A stretch of 64,000 bases of DNA, from contig JAWZSN010000007.1 in NCBI GenBank assembly GCA_033875255.1, positions 1-64,000 of the forward strand, given 5' to 3'. This DNA comes from Marinimicrococcus sp033875255 (GTDB lineage: Bacteria; Pseudomonadota; Alphaproteobacteria; Geminicoccales; Geminicoccaceae). The notes beneath the pieces were generated by a model. It saw nothing but the letters and a program-made list of their open reading frames with translations, ran no database searches and was not told the origin of the DNA. A program made the translations under genes and the position numbers. Below, in pieces: positions 51,696 to 59,702 of this stretch; the stretch's first letter is position 1; every line of letters starts with the position of its first letter.

Positions 51696-53777
51696 ATGAG
51701 CGAACAGCAGCAGCAGATTCCCGGCGAGGGGCACCACGGTCTCGGCTGGGGCACGGGCCTGCCCGGCACCATTCTCTTCGGCGCCGCGGTCGTCTTCTCC
51801 GTCTTCCAGCTCTACACCGCGGCCTACAGCCCGCTGGCCAGCCAGATCGTCCGCTCGATGCATGTGGGCTTCTTGCTGCTGGTGGGCTTCGGCCTGTTCG
51901 CCAACCGCTTCGCGCCCCGCGACGCCCGCTTCTGGCGCGACTGGGCGCTGGCCGGCCTCGCCTTCCTGCTCGCCTTCTATCACTGGGTCTTCTACGAGGC
52001 GCTGATCCTTCGCGCCGGCGATCCCAGCGCCACGGACATCGTCGTGGGCGTGATCGTGGTGGGTCTCGTCTTCGAAGGGGCGCGCCGGGTCATGGGCCTG
52101 GCCCTGCCGCTGATCTGCGCGACCTTCCTGGCCTACGCCCTTTTCGGCGAGTACCTGCCCGCGCCGCTCGACCATCGCGGCTACGATTTCGGCCAGGTGG
52201 TGGACCAGATGTATCTCGGTACCGAGGGAATCTACGGCATCCCCACCTACGTCTCGTCCTCCTACATCTTCCTCTTCATCCTGTTCGGCGCGTTCCTCGA
52301 GCGGGCCGGCATGGTGAAGCTCTTCACCGATCTCGCCCTGGGCACGGTGGGCCACACCATGGGCGGGCCGGGCAAGGTCGCCGTTGTGTCCTCGGCGCTG
52401 ATGGGCACCATCAACGGCAGCGGTGTCGCCAACGTCGTCACCACCGGCCAGTTCACCATCCCGCTCATGAAGCGCTTCGGCTACCGCCCCGCCTTCGCCG
52501 GCGGGGTCGAGGCCACCGCCAGCATGGGCGGGCAGATCATGCCCCCGGTGATGGGGGCGGTGGCCTTCATCATGGCCGAGACCCTCGACGTTCCCTATGT
52601 CGAGGTGGTCAAGGCGGCGGTGGTCCCGGCCCTCCTCTATTTCGCCACCGCCTTTTGGATGGTCCATCTGGAAGCCGCCCGGCGCGGCCTGCGCGGCCTG
52701 TCTCCCGAGGAGTGCCCGAGCGCGCTGCGCGCCATCCGCGACAACTGGTACCTGCTGCTCCCCCTGGCGGCCCTCGTGTGGCTGCTCTTCAGCGGCTACA
52801 CGCCGCTGTTTGCCGGCACGGTGGGCCTGGCGCTGACGGCGGTCCTGCTCCTGGGCATCCCCCTGGCGCGGCAGCTCGGCGCCAGCGCGCTGCGCGTCGT
52901 CTTCTGGGTGGCGCTGGGCCTCGCCGCCTCGGCCTTCCTCGAATACGGCATCACCGCCGTGGTGGTCCTGGTGGCCGTGCTGGTAGCCGCCTGCCTCGCC
53001 AGCAAGGGCGGGCGCGAGACCCTGCTCTTGTGCCGCGACGCGCTCGCCGAGGGTGCGCGAAACGCTCTGCCGGTGGGCATTGCCTGCGCCCTGGTAGGGA
53101 TCATCATCGGCACGCTCACCCTCACCGGGGTCGCCACCAACTTCGTGCGGGTGATCGTCGCGGTGGGCGAGGACAGCCTCTTTCTCTCGCTGGTCCTCAC
53201 CATGCTCACCTGCCTGGTCCTGGGCATGGGCATTCCCACCATCCCCAACTACATCATCACCTCGTCGATCGCCGGTCCGGCTTTGCTCGAGTTGGGCGTG
53301 CCGCTCATCGTCAGCCACATGTTCGTGTTCTATTTCGGCATCATGGCCGACCTCACCCCGCCGGTGGCGCTGGCGGCCTTCGCCGCATCCCCCATCGCCC
53401 GCGAATCCGGGCTCAAGATCAGCATGCAGTGCATGCGCATCGCGATCGCCGGCTTCGTGGTGCCGTTCATGGCGGTCTATGCGCCGGTACTGATGCTCCA
53501 GGACGGCGGACCCATGGCCGCCTCGCTCGGCTACTGGGGAGCCGTGGCCTACATCCTCTTGAAGGCGCTGCTCGCGGTAGGCCTGTGGGGCGCCGCCTCG
53601 ATCGGCCATCTCTTCGGCCGGCTCGGCTGGGCCGAGCGCGTCGTCGCCGCTCTGGCCGCCTTCGCGCTGGTGGTGGCGATGCCGGCCACCGACCAGATCG
53701 GCTTCGCCCTGGCTGCCCTGGTGGTGAGCTGGCACTGGTGGCGCAGCCGCCGCCCCGCCGCCCCGAAGGCGGCTTGA
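51696..53777 (+). CDS. Fused TRAP permease (DctQM-type, TAXI class)
   Basis: A 693-residue membrane protein with about 16-18 helices, joining the small DctQ-like four-helix part (residues about 25-190) and the large DctM part. Typical DctM blocks are FLERAGMVKLFTDLALG, GGPGKVAVVSSALMGTINGSGVANVVTTG, ASMGGQIMPPVMGAVAFIMAE, GMGIPTIPNYIITSSIAGPAL and LTPPVALAAFAASPIA. It imports the solute captured by the upstream TAXI protein using an ion gradient. Its stop overlaps the TTG start of the DUF1850 gene. Confidence 0.94.
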   Translation: MSEQQQQIPGEGHHGLGWGTGLPGTILFGAAVVFSVFQLYTAAYSPLASQIVRSMHVGFLLLVGFGLFANRFAPRDARFWRDWALAGLAFLLAFYHWVFYEALILRAGDPSATDIVVGVIVVGLVFEGARRVMGLALPLICATFLAYALFGEYLPAPLDHRGYDFGQVVDQMYLGTEGIYGIPTYVSSSYIFLFILFGAFLERAGMVKLFTDLALGTVGHTMGGPGKVAVVSSALMGTINGSGVANVVTTGQFTIPLMKRFGYRPAFAGGVEATASMGGQIMPPVMGAVAFIMAETLDVPYVEVVKAAVVPALLYFATAFWMVHLEAARRGLRGLSPEECPSALRAIRDNWYLLLPLAALVWLLFSGYTPLFAGTVGLALTAVLLLGIPLARQLGASALRVVFWVALGLAASAFLEYGITAVVVLVAVLVAACLASKGGRETLLLCRDALAEGARNALPVGIACALVGIIIGTLTLTGVATNFVRVIVAVGEDSLFLSLVLTMLTCLVLGMGIPTIPNYIITSSIAGPALLELGVPLIVSHMFVFYFGIMADLTPPVALAAFAASPIARESGLKISMQCMRIAIAGFVVPFMAVYAPVLMLQDGGPMAASLGYWGAVAYILLKALLAVGLWGAASIGHLFGRLGWAERVVAALAAFALVVAMPATDQIGFALAALVVSWHWWRSRRPAAPKAA

Positions 53778-54163
53778 GCGGGCTCTGCCTCGCCGCCGGG
53801 GCCGCGACCGTCAGGCTGGCGGTCGCGGCCTTCACCCTCGCCTGGACCCACTCGGTCGAGAAGATCCTCTGGGAGGAGGACTACCGGGTGGAGCATGCCG
53901 CCCTCGTGCTGATCGAGAGCCGGGTGCGTGGCAGCGGCGCCGGCATGGAGCCGCCGGAAGGGGCAGTGCTCGAAGGCGGCGCCTGGCGCTACCGTCCCGG
54001 TTTGCCGCCCTTGCCCGAGCTGGTGCTGGCCCGCTCGGGCGCCACCGCCGACTGGCTTTTGTGCCCCGGCGGGGAAGGCTGCCGCCCGCTCGGCAGCCTC
54101 ATTCCCGATGCCGCCGCACCGCAGGTCACGCTGCGGGCCTGCGCGGCTCAGGAGAAGCCGTAG
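53774..54163 (+). CDS. DUF1850 protein of the TAXI-TRAP operon
   Basis: A 129-residue protein starting at a TTG that overlaps the permease stop (TTGA). It has a short hydrophobic N-terminus, then the DUF1850 core FTLAWTHSVEKILWEEDYRVE and VLIESRVRGSGAGMEPPEGA, with conserved Thr-His-Ser. DUF1850 genes are regularly found next to TAXI-TRAP permeases; the role is unknown, perhaps an accessory or periplasmic factor. The last 16 bases overlap the convergent amidohydrolase gene. Confidence 0.83.
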   Translation: MSGLCLAAGAATVRLAVAAFTLAWTHSVEKILWEEDYRVEHAALVLIESRVRGSGAGMEPPEGAVLEGGAWRYRPGLPPLPELVLARSGATADWLLCPGGEGCRPLGSLIPDAAAPQVTLRACAAQEKP

Positions 54164-54978
54164 AGCCGCGCCGGGTTGTCGACCAGGATCTTTTGCCGGT
54201 CCTCCTCGCGCGGCGCCCAGTCCAGCAGCAGGTCGAGGAGATGCGCGTCGTCGGGGCGCGGGTCGCGGCCGGGATGCGGCCAGTTGCTGGCCCATAGCAT
54301 CCGCTCGGGGGCGTGGCGCACCAGCGCCCGCGCCAGCGCGCCCACGTCGCCATAGGCGGGCGGCCCCTCCCGCGAGGTCTCGTAGGGGGCCGAGAGCTTG
54401 ACGTAGGCGCCCTTGTCGACCAGCCGCAGCAGGCAGGCGAAAGCCGGGTCGTCGACCGGCACGGGCTCCAGGAACTTGCCGTTGTGATCGATGACCAGCC
54501 GCCCGGCCAGCGGCTCCAGCAGCTCCATGCGCTCGGGCAGCAGACGTCCGTCGCACTGGAGCTGGAGGTGCCAGCCGACGGGCAGCGTCTTCTCGGCCAG
54601 CCCGGGGATGTCCTCCCAGCGATAGACGCCGCCCGGCAGCATGAAGACGCGAAGCCCCACCGCCCCGTCATGGGTCAGCGCCTCGAGCTCGGCCTGCGGC
54701 GTATCGGGCTCGACCACCACGACGGCCCGTGCCGCCGGCCCGATCGCCTCGACGGCCGCCATGGTGCAGCGATTGTCGAACGCGTAGCCGGCCGGCTGGA
54801 CCACCACCACCCGCTCCAGACCGAGCTGCCTCTGGATCGCCCGATAGTCATCGAGGAGGGCCGGCGGCGGGCGGTTGGGGCTGGTCGGCGCCAAAGGAAA
54901 GCGGTCGTAGGGCCCGTAGAAATGCATGTGCGTGTCCGTGGCACCGGCCGGCGCACAAAGTCTCGGCTTGTTGGTCAT
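54148..54978 (-). CDS. Amidohydrolase, 2-pyrone-4,6-dicarboxylate lactonase (LigI) type
   Basis: A 276-residue TIM-barrel metal-dependent hydrolase; the ATG at 54978 follows AGGGAGG. Motifs are ATDTHMHFYGPYDRFPLAP (metal His-x-His), VVVQPAGYAFDNRCTM, VGLRVFMLPGG, LVIDHNGKF and the final Asp/Trp region MLWASNWPHPGRD. These match the LigI-like branch that opens 2-pyrone-4,6-dicarboxylate or sugar lactones such as galactarolactone. Given its place next to a TRAP operon, its substrate may be a lactone related to the imported acid, but that is inference. Confidence 0.85.
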   Translation of the reverse strand: MTNKPRLCAPAGATDTHMHFYGPYDRFPLAPTSPNRPPPALLDDYRAIQRQLGLERVVVVQPAGYAFDNRCTMAAVEAIGPAARAVVVVEPDTPQAELEALTHDGAVGLRVFMLPGGVYRWEDIPGLAEKTLPVGWHLQLQCDGRLLPERMELLEPLAGRLVIDHNGKFLEPVPVDDPAFACLLRLVDKGAYVKLSAPYETSREGPPAYGDVGALARALVRHAPERMLWASNWPHPGRDPRPDDAHLLDLLLDWAPREEDRQKILVDNPARLYGFS

Positions 54979-55061
54979 GAGAGCCTCCCTGACGGCATGT
55001 GCTAGCACACCGCGAACGAACCGCGAAGCGGCCGCTGCGACGTCGCGCCGCGCCTTTCACT

Positions 55062-55077
55062 ACAATGCTGCATTGCA
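55062..55077. promoter_or_regulatory. Palindromic element upstream of DUF1127 gene (copy 2)
   Basis: The same 16 bases as at 11042-11057, acaatgctgcattgca, again followed by (ca)aaatg. It lies 111 bases before the ATG of the second DUF1127 gene. The match is in place and in sequence, which points to shared control. Confidence 0.6.
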
Positions 55078-55172
55078 CAAAATGCGGTGGCGAAAGCCGC
55101 CTCCAGAGCGCATCTATCGGTTGCGGCGGTGCACAACAGCCGACGCAGGACAGCCTCCAAGGACCCGCACCC

Positions 55173-55403
55173 ATGACCTTCCTCCAGCGCATCCGCTCGA
55201 GCTTCGACGCCTGGCGCCGCGAGCGCGTGACCATCAACGAGCTCAACATGCTGAGCGACCGCGACCTGGCCGATCTGGGCATCAGCCGCAGCGACATCCG
55301 GAGCCTCGCCCGCCAGACCCTCAAGGCCGATGTGGTCGACCTGCACGAGTGGCGCGATCGCAGCCAGACCGTCGCCGCACCGGTCCACGCCCGCGCCGCC
55401 TGA
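55173..55403 (+). CDS. DUF1127 (YjiS-like) small protein (second)
   Basis: A 76-residue protein starting at the ATG at 55173. The DUF1127 helices are FLQRIRSSFDAWRRERVTIN and ELNMLSDRDLADLGISRSDI, with the family's Leu-x-Asp-x-x-Leu-x-Asp-Leu-Gly. It differs from the first DUF1127 protein at the N-terminus: here the domain is N-terminal and a 30-residue polar tail follows. The role is unknown. It lies divergent to the amidohydrolase gene. Confidence 0.88.
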   Translation: MTFLQRIRSSFDAWRRERVTINELNMLSDRDLADLGISRSDIRSLARQTLKADVVDLHEWRDRSQTVAAPVHARAA

Positions 55404-55543
55404 GCCGGGCCGCCGGTCCGCCGACAACGACAAGCACGCGCAGGCCCGCCCCCGGCGGGCCGCCGCGCACCTCTCCTCCCTGGGCCTTGCGCCGTGCCCC
55501 CGCCTGCGCCTCCATGCGTTCACCAACGCAGAAGGAGAGGTTC

Positions 55544-56041
55544 ATGAGCGGACCATCCGGGGTCGAGCCATCGGGCGAGGTGCGCCAGGGCACCGCCACG
55601 CCCGCCATCACTCCCTTCGCACCCGCGGACGACGCCGCCTGCCGGCGCCTCGCCGCCCGCGCCGCCCTCTCCTCCTACGGCCCCCGCCTGCCCCGCGCCC
55701 GGGCCCGCTTCGCCGAGGACCATCCTCTCGACCCGGCGGAGATCCGCCTCGTCGCACGCCTGGAAGGCCGCATCGCCGGCTTCCTCGAGCTCGCCGGCCC
55801 CCACATCGAGAACCTCTTCGTCGACCCCGACTTCCAGGGCCGCGGCATCGGCACCGCCCTGCTGCGCCACGTCATGGCCAGCGCCACCGGCGACCTCACG
55901 CTCAGCGTCTTCACCGTCAACCCCGCCGCCCGCCGCCTCTACGAGCGCCACGGCTTCGAGGTGGAGGAGCTGCGCACCATCGACTTCGCCGGCGGCAAGG
56001 CGGAGATCTGGCGCATGCGCTGGCGGCGACAGCCGCGCTGA
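55544..56041 (+). CDS. GNAT-family N-acetyltransferase
   Basis: A 165-residue protein starting after GAAGGAGAGG. The GNAT core is visible: an N-terminal helix ACRRLAARAALSSYG, the strand VARLEGRIAGFLELAGPHIENLFVDPDF, the acetyl-CoA loop QGRGIGTALLRHV, and the end strand RLYERHGFEVEELRTIDF. It transfers an acetyl group to an amine on an unknown small molecule or protein. It stands alone between the DUF1127 gene and the duplicated unknown genes. Confidence 0.88.
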   Translation: MSGPSGVEPSGEVRQGTATPAITPFAPADDAACRRLAARAALSSYGPRLPRARARFAEDHPLDPAEIRLVARLEGRIAGFLELAGPHIENLFVDPDFQGRGIGTALLRHVMASATGDLTLSVFTVNPAARRLYERHGFEVEELRTIDFAGGKAEIWRMRWRRQPR

Positions 56042-56123
56042 CATTCCGCGTCTGACCGAAGCAGCCGCAGACGTCGCGCCGGGCGTTCGGGAGGACGGTG
56101 GAGCGGCTTGCGGGAACGGTGCC

Positions 56124-56850
56124 TGCAAGGCGCTGCGCGCGGCTTTTCTCTCTCCTTTTTGTCAGTTTGCGGCGGAGCCGGGTCAGGCGGCGTTTCTGGC
56201 TGCGGCGAGGCCGCGGCGCTGGGCGCGGTTGGGGGTTGGGTCGGGTTCGTTTGTGCCGCGATGGGCGGAGTGGGGGAAGAAGCCTTCGGGTTCGTCTGTG
56301 CCGTCGTCGGCGAAGGGGTCGGAGGCGGTCAGCAGGCTGGCGAGGGCTGCCTGGGGATCGCGGGCAAGCTCGGCCTCGAACGCCTCCATGCGGGCGTCGA
56401 GGGACGTGAGGGGCATGGCCGGGCCGAGGCCGCAGGCGGCAGCGCGGCGCTCGGCCTTGCTGGCCTCGAGCTCGCGCACGGCCCGGCGAAAGTCCTTCTC
56501 CAAGCGCGTGCGCCAGCGCGGCAGCACCGAGGCCGGCAGCCCCTTGCCGGCCTCGCCGGCAAACGCCGCCTGCACCACAAGCTGCTCCAGCGCGTCGGCC
56601 CACCGCCCCCGCAGCATCGCCATCGCCATCTGCCCCACCCAGTGCTCCTCCACGGCACCCTCCGGCGCATGACGGCGGGTCAGATCCGCGAGCAGGGCGG
56701 AAAACGTGGCCTGGTCCTCGGGGCTCAGGTTCGTCTTTGTCACCGGCGATGCGGCGGGATCGGTGGCAGGCGCGATGGTGTCGGACATGGCTGCCTCGCA
56801 GGCTGGAGGAAGGGTGCTGCGAGGATAGCTCATAGAAGGAATAAATGCCA
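56124..56850. repeat. Tandem duplication unit 1 (unknown gene with flanks)
   Basis: This segment recurs at 57260-57970, offset by about 1.12-1.14 kb. The copy covers the unknown gene, its start region up to agaaggaataaat and a 3' flank with tgcaaggcgctgcgcgc, so whole units were duplicated. Confidence 0.75.
56183..56788 (-). CDS. Unknown soluble protein, duplicated pair (first)
   Basis: A 201-residue protein starting at the ATG at 56788. The conserved core (residues about 25-115) runs NLSPEDQATFSALLADLTRR, APEGAVEEHWVGQMAMAML, RGRWADALEQLVVQAAF and RTRLEKDFRRAVRELEASKAER, predicted helical. The C-terminus is RGTNEP-x-PTPNRAQRR. I do not recognise a function. The paralogue at 57321-57908 is nearly the same in the core and differs most near residues 1-20 and in the middle of the tail. 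Both lie in a tandem duplication, so they may belong to a mobile or amplified family. Confidence 0.65.
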   Translation of the reverse strand: MSDTIAPATDPAASPVTKTNLSPEDQATFSALLADLTRRHAPEGAVEEHWVGQMAMAMLRGRWADALEQLVVQAAFAGEAGKGLPASVLPRWRTRLEKDFRRAVRELEASKAERRAAACGLGPAMPLTSLDARMEAFEAELARDPQAALASLLTASDPFADDGTDEPEGFFPHSAHRGTNEPDPTPNRAQRRGLAAARNAA

Positions 56851-56920
56851 TCTCAGGCGCGAGGAAGCCGACGCGCGCCGCTAATGTTGCCAGGTATGAT
56901 CAACACCTGCCGTTCGCCTG

Positions 56921-57015
56921 GAGACGTTTACGCTGTCTTCACGCGTGCCCCGCATCCTGCTGGGGTGGGACTCCGCGGCCGCGAAGCCCTGGGCGCGGCA
57001 CCTCCGCCACCGTCC
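56921..57015. repeat. Short intergenic repeat A
   Basis: About 95 bases that recur at 57080-57174 with moderate changes. The best block is ccccgcatcctgctggggtg, itself able to form a hairpin (cccc and gggg). It lies between the two duplicated genes. Confidence 0.6.
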
Positions 57016-57079
57016 GCCAGCATGCACCGCCAGAGGTTGAAGAAGCATGAACCGGTCGCGAGGACCTGCTCACCGGCCC

Positions 57080-57174
57080 GGGACGTTCACGCCGTCTCAA
57101 CCCGCTCCCCGCATCCTGCTGGGGTGGGACACCGCCGCCGCGGAATCCTCGGCGCGGCACCTCCTCTACCATCC
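57080..57174. repeat. Short intergenic repeat B
   Basis: Second copy of the repeat at 56921-57015. The likeness continues weakly into the following ~45 bases (tgaaccgg-c/t-cgcg), so the full unit may be about 140-160 bases, repeated head to tail. Confidence 0.6.
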
Positions 57175-57259
57175 CTGAGACTGGCACGGCGAAGGTAAAG
57201 GAACGGTGAACCGGCCGCGGGTTTGCCATGGCTGGTGGAACAGGCACGGCAAGGAAGGC

Positions 57260-57970
57260 TGCAAGGCGCTGCGCGCGGGTTTTTCTTTCTGCTCTTTTGT
57301 CAGTTTGCGGCGAGGCCGCGTCAGGCGGCGCGGCGGGCCGCGGCGAGGCGGCGGCGCTGGGCGCGGTTGGGGGGTGGGGCGGGTTCGTTTGTGCCGCGGT
57401 GGGCGGGGCCGGCGAAGAAGATGTCGGGTTCGTTCGTGTCGTCACCGGCGAAGGGGTCGGGGGCGGCCAGCAGGCTGGCGAGGGCTGCCTGGGGGTCGCG
57501 GGCGAGATCCGCCTCGAAGGCGGCCATGCGGGCGTCGAGGGACGTGACAGGCATGGCCGGGGCGAAGCCGGGGGCGGCGGCGCGGCGCTCGGCCTTGCTG
57601 GCCTCGAGCTCGCGGACGGCCTGACGAAAATCCTTTTCCAGCCGCGTGCGCCAGCGCGGCAGCACCGAGGCCGGCAGCCCCTTGCAGGTCTCGCCGGCAA
57701 ACGCCGCCTGCACCACAAGCTGCTCCAGCGCGTCGGCCCACCGCCCCCGCAGCATCGCCATCGCCATCTGCCCCACCCAGTGCTCCTCGACAGCACCCTC
57801 GGGCGCGTGACGGTGGGTGAGATCGGCGAGCAGGGCGGACAACGTCGCCTGGTCCTCGGGGCTCAGGTTCGTCTTTGCCACGGCAGGGTGAGCGGGGGTG
57901 ACGGACATGGCTGCCTCGCAGGCTGGAGGAAGGGTGGTGCGAGAATAGCCTATAGAAGGAATAAATACCA
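57260..57970. repeat. Tandem duplication unit 2 (unknown gene with flanks)
   Basis: Second copy of the unit at 56124-56850. The front (tgcaaggcgctgcgcgc) and the end (tatagaaggaataaatacca) match the first copy with few changes. Confidence 0.75.
57321..57908 (-). CDS. Unknown soluble protein, duplicated pair (second)
   Basis: A 195-residue protein starting at the ATG at 57908, with GAGG nine bases upstream. The core repeats that of its neighbour (SPEDQATLSALLADLTHR, APEGAVEEHWVGQMAMAML and RTRLEKDFRQAVRELEASKAER), and the end is PNRAQRRRLAAARRAA. An extra Cys appears at GETCKGLP. The N-terminal 15 residues and the Asp-rich part before RGTNEP differ, so the copies have begun to diverge. Function unknown. 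Confidence 0.65.
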   Translation of the reverse strand: MSVTPAHPAVAKTNLSPEDQATLSALLADLTHRHAPEGAVEEHWVGQMAMAMLRGRWADALEQLVVQAAFAGETCKGLPASVLPRWRTRLEKDFRQAVRELEASKAERRAAAPGFAPAMPVTSLDARMAAFEADLARDPQAALASLLAAPDPFAGDDTNEPDIFFAGPAHRGTNEPAPPPNRAQRRRLAAARRAA

Positions 57971-58291
57971 TACCGCAGTGCGGGCAAGCCAGTCGTCCGG
58001 GCAGCGCCGCGCGGGGCAACGTCAATGTTACGAAGTATGATGAACGAGCCGTTACCGCGATGATGGCAGCGCCATCGAGGGCAGGCGGACGGTGGCGTGG
58101 CCGACGTGGCAGCGAGGCGGAGGTCACTTCACTGGCGACAGGCCGTTCCTCGGGACAGTGGAAGGTTGCCCAATCGCCAATTGCGTGTTGTGACCTCGCG
58201 ACTCCCCTTGGCGACTGATACCTGAGGCCGCCGCGGGAATGTTGGCTTGAGCGGATGTCTCCGAATTTCACCTATACACGGATTCGCACAG
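57971..58291. other. Gene-free stretch
   Basis: About 320 bases with no frame I can support. Its makeup is slightly less GC-rich near 58140-58290, just before the small membrane gene. No hairpin or known site is evident. Confidence 0.35.
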
Positions 58292-58627
58292 ATGGATGAT
58301 GTAATAACCCAACCACACATTCACACTCTTGCGATGGTGGTGGCCGGAGCTCTTTCCGCCTATCTCGTCGGCGGTCTTCTCGGGCGGTTCTATGGCGGCA
58401 TGCTGGCCCGGACGCTCGGCTTTCTCATCGCCCTGGCTGGCGGTCATGCGGCAACTTTCGCCGTCGCCTATCTCCACTTCATCCACAACACCCCGGTTCC
58501 GGTTCCTATCGGACACGTCGCCCTGGGAGGCGCCATCAGCAACGTCTGGACGGTTCTGATCGCGGCAGGTGTAGGCGTGTGGACCGGCCGCTACCTCCGA
58601 CGCGCTGCCGTCGACGCGCGCGGGTAG
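58292..58627 (+). CDS. Small polytopic membrane protein, unknown
   Basis: A 111-residue protein with three predicted membrane helices (about residues 13-32, 37-62 and 75-97) and many small residues; it contains several His (QPHIHTLAM, GGHAATFAVAYLHFIHN). The ATG at 58292 is taken; no good ribosome-binding site is visible (gattcgcacag precedes it), which lowers certainty. The codon use looks less GC-biased than its neighbours, so transfer is possible. I know no family for it. Confidence 0.5.
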   Translation: MDDVITQPHIHTLAMVVAGALSAYLVGGLLGRFYGGMLARTLGFLIALAGGHAATFAVAYLHFIHNTPVPVPIGHVALGGAISNVWTVLIAAGVGVWTGRYLRRAAVDARG

Positions 58628-58753
58628 CAGAGTGTTCGCGCGAGGGGTCTTTGGTCGAATCTGCCCGGTATGATCGCGAAGCCCAACGTTGCCATCAATT
58701 GGCTCCCAACGTTCCCCTGCGGCCCTGGAACGTCTCGGGGGTCCGGAGGACCC

Positions 58754-58975
58754 TCACCCGACCTCCGCCCGGGCACGCCGGGCAGCGAACTCCGCTTCGA
58801 CCTCCTCGTTCGGCACGCCGCTGCCGGCACGCATGGAAGCCCGCGCGATCTCCACCTTGCGGTACAGGAAGTCGCCGTGCGCGCGTTCCTCGCGCCGGCG
58901 CGCGACGTACTCTCGCATCAGCTCTCCGACCACCTGTGAGGCCGGAAGGCGGGGCCTCTGCCCTTTTGCGTCCCG
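58754..58975 (-). pseudogene. Remnant of an RHH-type antitoxin gene
   Basis: The frame ends in a stop at 58754 and reads, in order, LPASQVVGELMREYVARRRE, then FLYRKVEIARASMRAGSGVP and NEEVEAEFAARRARA. This is typical of the later part of a ribbon-helix-helix antitoxin (helix-x-helix, then the toxin-binding tail). The N-terminal strand and a normal start codon are missing: upstream sequence is unlike the family. No toxin gene is beside it. An ATG inside (58918) could still start a 54-residue tail-only protein. Confidence 0.5.
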
Positions 58976-59029
58976 GTGCGCCGGCTGGCAGGGCCGCGGG
59001 CGGGCAACGATTCCTCGGGCACGCTGCGC

Positions 59030-59669
59030 ATGACGAACTTCTTCGAGAGCCCCTTCAGGGGCAGGTTCCTTTCCGAACAGGTCACCAACCCCAACATCCA
59101 GGTGGGGCGCTACAGCTACTATTCGGGCTACTACCACGGCCATTCCTTCGACGACTGCGCCCGCTACCTGCTTGCGGACCGCAACGACGTCGACCGGCTG
59201 ATCATCGGGAGCTTCTGCTCCATCGGCTCGGGAGCGTCGTTCATCATGGCCGGCAACCAGGGCCACCGCAGCGACTGGGCCTCGAGTTTCCCGTTCCATT
59301 ACATGAGGGAGGAGCCGGCGTTCGCCAGGGCCAGCGACGGTTATCGACCTGCCGGCGACACGGTCGTGGGGAGCGATGTGTGGATCGGCACCGAAGCCAT
59401 GATCATGCCCGGCATCCGCATCGGACACGGCGCCGTGATCGGCAGCAGGGCTGCTGGTGACCCGGGACGTGGAGCCCTACACGGTGGTGGGCGGGAATCC
59501 CGCGCGTCCGATCCGCAAGCGCTTCGCCGAGCCCGATATCGCGATGCTCCTCGAGATCGCCTGGTGGGACTGGCCGCTCGAGCGCATCGAGGCGGCCATG
59601 GAGCTTCTGTGCAGCGGCGACATCCCAGCGCTGCACCGCCACTGGCTGGAATGGCGGGAAGGCGGCTGA
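59030..59669 (+). pseudogene. CatB/Vat-type hexapeptide acetyltransferase, frameshifted
   Basis: From the ATG at 59030 the product matches the xenobiotic acetyltransferase (Vat, CatB) family: NPNIQVGRYSYYSGYYHGHSF, IGSFCSIGSGASFIMAGNQG, GSDVWIGTEAMIMPGIRIG and GAVIGSRA, with the catalytic His in the loop near NQGHR. At about 59450 the frame shifts by one base; the rest, VTRDVEPYTVVGGNPARPI and LLEIAWWDWPLERIEAAMEL, continues in another frame to 59669. So there is a one-base change, either a real mutation or a sequencing error. Whole length would be normal (about 213 residues). Confidence 0.8.
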
Positions 59670-59702
59670 GCCCCGCCCGGGCATGCGTCACCCGCCCGGG
59701 CG

